From: Mycteria americana
Lineage: Eukaryota; Chordata; Aves; Ciconiiformes; Ciconiidae
DNA length: 64,000 nt
Reading direction: 5' to 3'
Assembly: GCF_035582795.1 (NCBI RefSeq)
Contig: NC_134365.1
Span: forward strand, 127,759,577 to 127,823,576
Shown: in pieces, positions 58,471 to 64,000 of the stretch
Numbering within the stretch: the stretch's first letter is position 1
How the letters are laid out: the number at the start of each line of letters is the position of its first letter
Notes under the pieces: model-generated
Seen by the model: the letters and a program-made list of their open reading frames with translations, nothing else
Databases searched by the model: none
Told to the model about the DNA's origin: nothing
Position numbers and translations under genes: made by a program

Positions 58471-60502
58471 ATGACCGAGAGTAAACATCCCGGCACGTGC
58501 CAAAATACTAACGAGTCCAGCTGCGCTCTTCCTACAGTCTCCCTCCCAGCTGCAAACAACTCTCAGGCAAGGTAAGATGATGCTTTGCCTGTCACACGTA
58601 CAATACACCGATTAAAGGCTTTCAGGTAGCATTGGTCCTGACGGAGGCATTTGCCCCAGCAGCATGTGAATTGTAAAATTCTACTCATCCCATTTTTCTT
58701 TTGGATAGTTTTACACGAAGCATTTTCGAAGATGCTTTATAGCCTTCTGGCTGTCTAGAAACCAAACTGAAGTAAGAGCTCAGAGTCCTACAGCAGTACT
58801 CAAGTCATAATCAAGGTTGGAGAAGAGTATCAAGACAACCGTAACCATTCAACAAGAACTAGAATAGCCTATTGAAAAAAAACCCAAAACTCCCCCTGCT
58901 CCATGCACGAACGGCTCCAGCCTGGTGGTTTCACCGCTTCTGTATCCCAAGGACCCACGCAAATGCCCAGGGTGGCTGGTGGTATGATGAACCAACATTT
59001 ACGCCCACATGAAACAGGCTGACAGGCCAAATCACGGGCTTCTCACATCTAACACCTAGGCTAGAAGGCATCAGGTTTCCAGGTATGCCCAAGGCAGGGT
59101 AGTCAGCTGGTCTGAGCCCAGTTTCAGGGCTCCCTCAGGTTGTGTGTATGTTGACCAAGAGGACGTGGTGCCCATTTTCCACATGGCTTGCGGGCAGTTA
59201 CTCTGAAGAAACTGGAGGCCATTGTAACTGCTGAGCAAATTAAACCTCAGAGAGATGTGACTAAAACACCGTGCAGCTGAGCACGGGCTGACCCCATGGG
59301 GCAGCAGGGGCAAGAGGGCAGCCACAGCCCTCCTGTTAATTCACTTGCCCATCACTGGCAACAGCACTGGCAAATCACTTGTTTCCAGTGCAGCACAGTG
59401 TAAACCTACAGCTTGCTAACAGAATTCATGAGTTTTAAGAAGCAGTCAAATAATTTTTCCTAGCACCTCATTTTTTCCAACCACTGGATAAACATAAGTC
59501 GTTCAACAGATATATTCACATTTTCAGTGTTGCCTCAAGACCCAGATTTTTAATATTGTGTGAATGAAGCAAATGAAAGTTGCATGATTGTTTTAGAATA
59601 TGACATTTGCAGTTGTACGATATACTCTCCGCAGAGAGAAGGCAGATTGCCTCTCAGGTTGAAGTGGTTCAGGCATTGTACACGTCGCTGTGCATTTTTG
59701 CTGAACTATTCTGCAAGCACTTTTGATTGCCCGTGTTTCCCTCTCTCTCATTTTTCCATGTTTCCAGGAGAGTCCTTGCCATCACACATGACGTGACTAG
59801 TATAAAGGAGCATCTTGTTGAAAGATGCAGATGTTTTCCTGCCTCTTGATCAGAAGATTCTGACCAGACCTTTAGTTTCCCCAACGCCTGTCTAGGTAAA
59901 GGCACTTTGAATATCAGGGAGCAGCAAACACCTTCTTAGCTCTCCTCTTGTCCCTCTCATGCCAAACTCCTTTTGGTGCAGGCAAGGAGTTGGTTTAATA
60001 ATCTGATTTTGGCAGATCTCTGCTCAGTGTTCAGTGCTAAAAGGAAAAAAAAAAAATTGGTCACCAAAACCAGGTGCCTCCTCCAGGCTCCAGGTCCAGG
60101 ATGGAGAGGCCTGAAGGTACACTCTTAGTGAATTCTAGACTCCTTTAAGAAAAAATAAGAGTGCTTAGAAGAGAGAAGCCTATCCAAACAATGGATAAGC
60201 TATTTGTCTTCTTAGCTGTTTATGCTCCATTTAAGCCAATGTTTTATTGGGTTAACCTCTATTTGACCCAGTGGAGGGACAAGTTGTTTTCCTTGAGCTA
60301 GTCATTAGCTCAACCGTAACTGATATTCCCAAGGAGAAACTTCATTTAAGTTGAAAAAAAGAAAATCAATGAACAGATGACCTCAGGACTAATGAGCATG
60401 CTGAGTTCAGTCCCTTTCCGTAACCGTTCCTTCCTTGAAGTCTGGGTAAAGAAAAAGAGAGAGGGGAAAAAAAGGGGGGAAGGGAAGCGTTTATGCACTT
60501 AC

Positions 60503-60586
60503 CTGTGAGAATGCAATCCCAAAAGCCACTCCAGCTATGATTCCCATATTTGTCTCCATAAAACTGGTCACCAAGTCATAACAGCC
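60503..60586 (-). CDS. TSPAN7: Tetraspanin-7, penultimate coding exon
   Basis: An 84-bp, phase-0 exon encoding 28 residues, GCYDLVTSFMETNMG then IIAGVAFGIAFSQ. It carries the end of the large extracellular loop, including the last loop cysteine of the GC motif that closes a tetraspanin disulfide, and the first two-thirds of transmembrane helix 4. It corresponds to about residues 200-227 of the 249-residue human protein. Splice sites on the minus strand are textbook: acceptor TTTGTTTTCCAG before GGC, donor CAG followed by GTAAGT. Its phase and length match the conserved tetraspanin gene structure. Loss or mutation of human TSPAN7 causes X-linked intellectual disability. Confidence 0.97.
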
Positions 60587-63500
60587 CTGGAAAACAAACG
60601 TAATCATTCCTTGTATCGACCTTCCCTGCCACGAATGCAAATTTCTCATTTAAAATGGACTTGGGCTAGACAATATTTTTGCTGTAATTTCTGACAATGT
60701 CACCTTTTTATTTAATACCAATTCTGAGTGAATGATGGAAAGTGGTAGCAAAACCAGTTCGTTTTAGAAACAAATGTATTTCAGTACTTTTAAAAGCTAA
60801 ATGTGACGTTGCACTCATTTTTATAGGTCTTATTAAAGAAAGTCAGTTCGCATTGTTTTAAAAAACATTAATATAGCTTTGACCTGAAACCAAACCAGTA
60901 ACAATATATGGTAATATTATAATACAATACAGGTGTCAATAAATGATGCTGATCTACTACTCCAGATATTTAATAAAAGCATGCTTCAGGCGTCCAGTGA
61001 GGCATTCTGCTTGCCTTCGGCTCTCAAAGGACACCAGGCAAGGTACTGAGTAGTATATAACTTTAAACCATATAACAAAGTTATCAAAGGGTTCGTATGA
61101 AGTTCCTTGGTTCGTTTGCTCTTGGACATAAAATTCCCTGTCCTGCTCCCCAAACCCAATTTTCTCTCTCTAACTCAGACCCCGACTCCATCAGCTGACT
61201 TGCTTCCTCGTGCCTCAATTCACAGCCCACAGCGGGGCCAGAAGATTCATACACATTTCTGCCCTTCTCTTGGATAGGCTTTTTTGCGATGGCGCCCGCA
61301 GTATTATTTTTGCCAAGTTTCTCCCCTCACCTACTCTACCCTTCAAAAAGCATTTGAAATTAGCTTTCCTAGTTTGTGGTGTCTAAATGAATCTAAACAA
61401 GTGATGCAAAACTTGAAGAAAAAAAGGGTAGCGTCTATTTTTTCTTTCACTACTAACCTATCTGCCCACAGAAACCAAAGCCACCTCTTGGCCCCTTTTG
61501 TCATGCTCCCTCAAATGACCAACACCACTCTCAGTGTAAAGCCAGTCCCAAGGCATTTTATTTAATGTTATAACTTTATCCACTTTATCAGAAGTTGGAA
61601 AAAATGGAAATAACAGTGAGTTCCCTTTCCCAGTTTGGACTCCTGTCCCATAAGAGAGAATTGTCTCTGCATTCCCCCTCCATCCACAGCCTCCTCACTT
61701 CTGCAAACACTTTGGGAACTCCTTACATGACTTCAGAGCACTAGATGCTTGTAAAAAATAACAGCTAGAAGGAAAGGATGATGTCCTTTGTTAGAGACAG
61801 GCCATTCATGAACTAAATTGTATCACTTCTTTAACCTCTTTTATAATATCAGAAGACATTTTATTTAATCCTGAGAGTAATGAAGTGGTAAACCTAATAG
61901 TAGCTGAGGACCAGCACAGCTGTAATTCAGTTCTGAAATGTTTAAGTGTACATATTAATCCTTAATTACATCTTACAACAGTGTACAGTATATCAGATTC
62001 AAGCTTGCTTATTTAACACGTCAAGCAACTGTAGTTGTGTGTCTTACGTGTTATGAAATGAGATTAGATTTCTCAAGCAGTGCTTTCATTCTGTCTGACA
62101 TGGCTTAATGTTCTCCCAGCTCTTCTGAAATCTGTTCTGCTCAACAGCCTTCAGGAGACGCAACATCTAGCAGCAATGGTAATTTGAGGGAGACAGAAGA
62201 TCTTGTTAAAAAAACATAAAAGGGAGATAGTTTTGATCGCTCTCCTCATTTGAAGACTCTGTTTTCCCAAATCACAGTCATCTGGTTCCTGAAGTGCATT
62301 GCATAAATACGGCTTAATTGCTCAGTCCTTACTGTGCATGGAGTGAGAGTGCAAGAAGCACCCCAGAGTTGCGTATACAGCACAGAAGTATGCGAAGCAC
62401 TGTGTGCACACATCCAGGTGCTGATTCAGAGGACAGAAGTGACAATTTAGCAAGTATCTGATCATTCTTCAGTCCATGTGTCTGTTCCTTTATTAAGATT
62501 TTAGACAGAAGTAGTTCTTGAGACTTGTTGGTAATGAGCTCTGAAGATTAAAAGCACTATATGAACATTAAATAGCTAATCCTCATGACAGCTTTTACAG
62601 TTAGGTATTAGTCCCATCTGAGATGAAGAAACAGACAGAGAGACTAAATGATTTACCCAAGGTCACTAAGCAAGTTAGTGGCAGAGTTGGCAAAGAAAAT
62701 CCAGGAATGTTGTCATTTAGTGCTGCAATTACAGAATTAGTTTAATCCTCTTTGGATAATTAATCTTGAGGCCTCATAAACTGCTAGTAATTTGATTAGC
62801 TCATCAAGAACTTGTCTTACTGAGAGTTTTGCAAGATCCACCAAAAAGATGTATTCCAAATATACTTATTTACAGGAACGGTAACAAGGGTCTTCCACAA
62901 CACAGACAATATGTAGTTTCCTTTTTCTCCAACACACACAGAGCAAAGTGCCTATTTCCAAGACGAGCAAGGGGCTTGGGCCAGAGGCAATGACGTTTGC
63001 TTCCTATCTGAAGTGAAAGCATAGGGCCACACAACGTTTCCTCCTGCTTGCTTTATATTCTCGTGCCCCTTTCAGAAACGTCCCACCTTGCTCAAACGCT
63101 TGGGACAACTCAGAGATCTCACAACTGCTAAACAGAAATCTTTACAACCTTTGATTACAAATGGCTATCTCAGAAAATGGGACACAATTTTTCAGATGTC
63201 GCAGGACATTCAAACTTCCCCTAGGTAATTAAATCAAGTAACTAAGTCAACTGCTTCCTGAGGAATCCGCACTCCTCTTCTGTCAGGCAAGTTGTGCATT
63301 CGCAGGAGAGACGCTTAGGAGCAAGCACGGCTGGAAGTGAGTTACTAGCCCTGGACTAGAACAAGCTCAGTCATCCCTCAGCTGCTTCCTACAATTTTGC
63401 AGGCATCTTTCGCCAAGAGGAACTCGCAAGTGGACAGGGATTTCTCTGTGCAGGCAGAGCGTGCAGAGCAAGCCCCGCACTTTGGGGAAACATCAGGCGG

Positions 63501-64000
63501 GTGGTGGGAATGCAAATGGCACCCGCTCAGTTATGCAGCCAGGAAAGGTTCAGAGTGCATGGCCATCCCAAACTGGAAAGGTGGGACCTGCTGGTAGACT
63601 ACCAGTCGCACCAGAAAGCTTTCCTGCTGGGAAAGTGGGCAGAAGCAGGGGCTCAGGATGGGCTGCCCAGGAGGCACTCTGCTTGCAGGGGGTGCTGGCT
63701 GTCCTGCACATCCCCTAGATCCACCCCGTCCTGCCTCTCACCTTCTTTCCACTTCTACAAAAGCAGAAAGTTACCCCAAGTTCACAAGGTGCACCTGAAT
63801 GGAGTGGCTCATCCTTCATACTCATGCAACCCAGCAAGATTACTTTGCTGGTGGCGACTGCGAGTTTCGTAACAGATGGATGTCACTAATGCTCCACATA
63901 TGTCTGCAACAAGTGGCTCTCATTAACCTATTATAGAAAAGAAAGGCTCAGTGGAAAATAATCCTCTAGTATCTAAATAATCCTTTTTTTTGATACATGC
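60587..64000 (-). other. TSPAN7 intron, upstream exons not in window
   Basis: The intron preceding the 60503-60586 exon continues beyond the right edge. I looked for the conserved CCG motif exon of the large extracellular loop and did not find it. The stretch contains one MIR SINE (62545-62705). No other feature is supported. Confidence 0.75.
62545..62705 (+). mobile_element. MIR SINE (ancient, diverged)
   Basis: The sequence follows the MIR consensus through its core: AGCACTATATGAACATTAAA, then CTAATCCTCATGACAG, ATTAGTCCCATCTGAGATGA, GAAACAGACAGAGAGACTAA and ATTTACCCAAGGTCACTAAG, with GTTAGTGGCAGAGTTGG after. These are the MIR AATCCTCACAACA, GATGAGGAAACTGAGG, TTGCCCAAGGTCAC and AAGTGGCAGAGCC segments with substitutions. 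MIRs are tRNA-derived SINEs active before the amniote radiation, so this copy is very old. It lies in a TSPAN7 intron, antisense to the gene. Confidence 0.85.

Larger units (their letters stand above)
52874..60502 (-). other. TSPAN7 last intron
   Basis: A 7.6-kb intron between the last two coding exons. It starts on the minus strand with a perfect donor (CAG then GTAAGTGC, GT at 60502-60501) and ends at AG (52875-52874). Inside are a CR1 fragment (55136-55204), two CpG-rich patches (53630-53880 and 58195-58470), a T17 run at 56157-56173 and a short hairpin at 57075-57092. No other exon is recognised. Confidence 0.85.

Noticed and set aside
60587-64000. A further TSPAN7 exon (large extracellular loop)
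   Set aside because: I searched by eye for the CCG-motif exon on the minus strand and found no match; it must lie beyond the right edge.
1-64000. tRNA, rRNA, CRISPR arrays, prokaryotic operons
   Set aside because: No cloverleaf with A/B boxes, no rRNA segments, and no regularly spaced repeats were seen; the sequence is vertebrate nuclear DNA.

Overview
This is vertebrate, almost certainly avian, nuclear DNA: long gene-free stretches, a G+C-rich CpG island at a house-keeping-like promoter, spliced coding exons, and bird-typical interspersed repeats (two CR1 LINE 3' ends with the ATTCTGTG-type octamer terminus, and one solitary endogenous-retrovirus LTR of a kind I associate with neoavian birds). 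Nothing bacterial, plasmid-like or phage-like is present. Almost all the ORFs in the window are chance ORFs in non-coding DNA or reading frames opened by the CpG island.

Two protein-coding genes can be supported, both on the minus strand. MID1IP1 (Spot14 family, lipogenesis and microtubule regulator) has a single uninterrupted coding exon at 16329-16823, a 3' UTR ending at a poly(A) signal at 15802-15807, and a CpG island promoter spanning about 16150-19200. That island holds a TATA box at 17498-17505, an NF-Y/CCAAT cluster, a PBX-MEIS site, an E-box and an RFX X-box. TSPAN7 (tetraspanin-7) contributes its last two coding exons (60503-60586 and 52805-52873, separated by a 7.6 kb intron) and a 3' UTR of about 1.4 kb ending near 51350; all earlier exons lie beyond the right edge. 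The order and shared orientation TSPAN7 -> MID1IP1 match what I know of human Xp11.4, so this is conserved synteny.

Layout: 1-15.7 kb is intergenic DNA downstream of MID1IP1, with a CR1 fragment (3376-3728) and a solo LTR with perfect 5-bp target duplications (7922-8495). 15.8-19.2 kb is MID1IP1 and its CpG island. 19.2-51.3 kb is the intergenic space between the two genes, with microsatellites, weak MIR-like remnants, small CpG-rich patches and AT-rich blocks that could be conserved regulatory elements. 51.3-64 kb is the 3' part of TSPAN7, with a CR1 fragment (55136-55204) in its last intron and an old MIR SINE (62545-62705) in the intron before that.

I did not find an undescribed biological system. 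The most informative observations are the solo LTR with intact target duplication, the TATA box embedded in the CpG island and the separate NF-Y/PBX/RFX block about 1 kb upstream of it (suggesting a second or divergent start site), orphan CpG-rich patches, and a 636-bp open frame at 39687-40322 that I cannot assign to any family.
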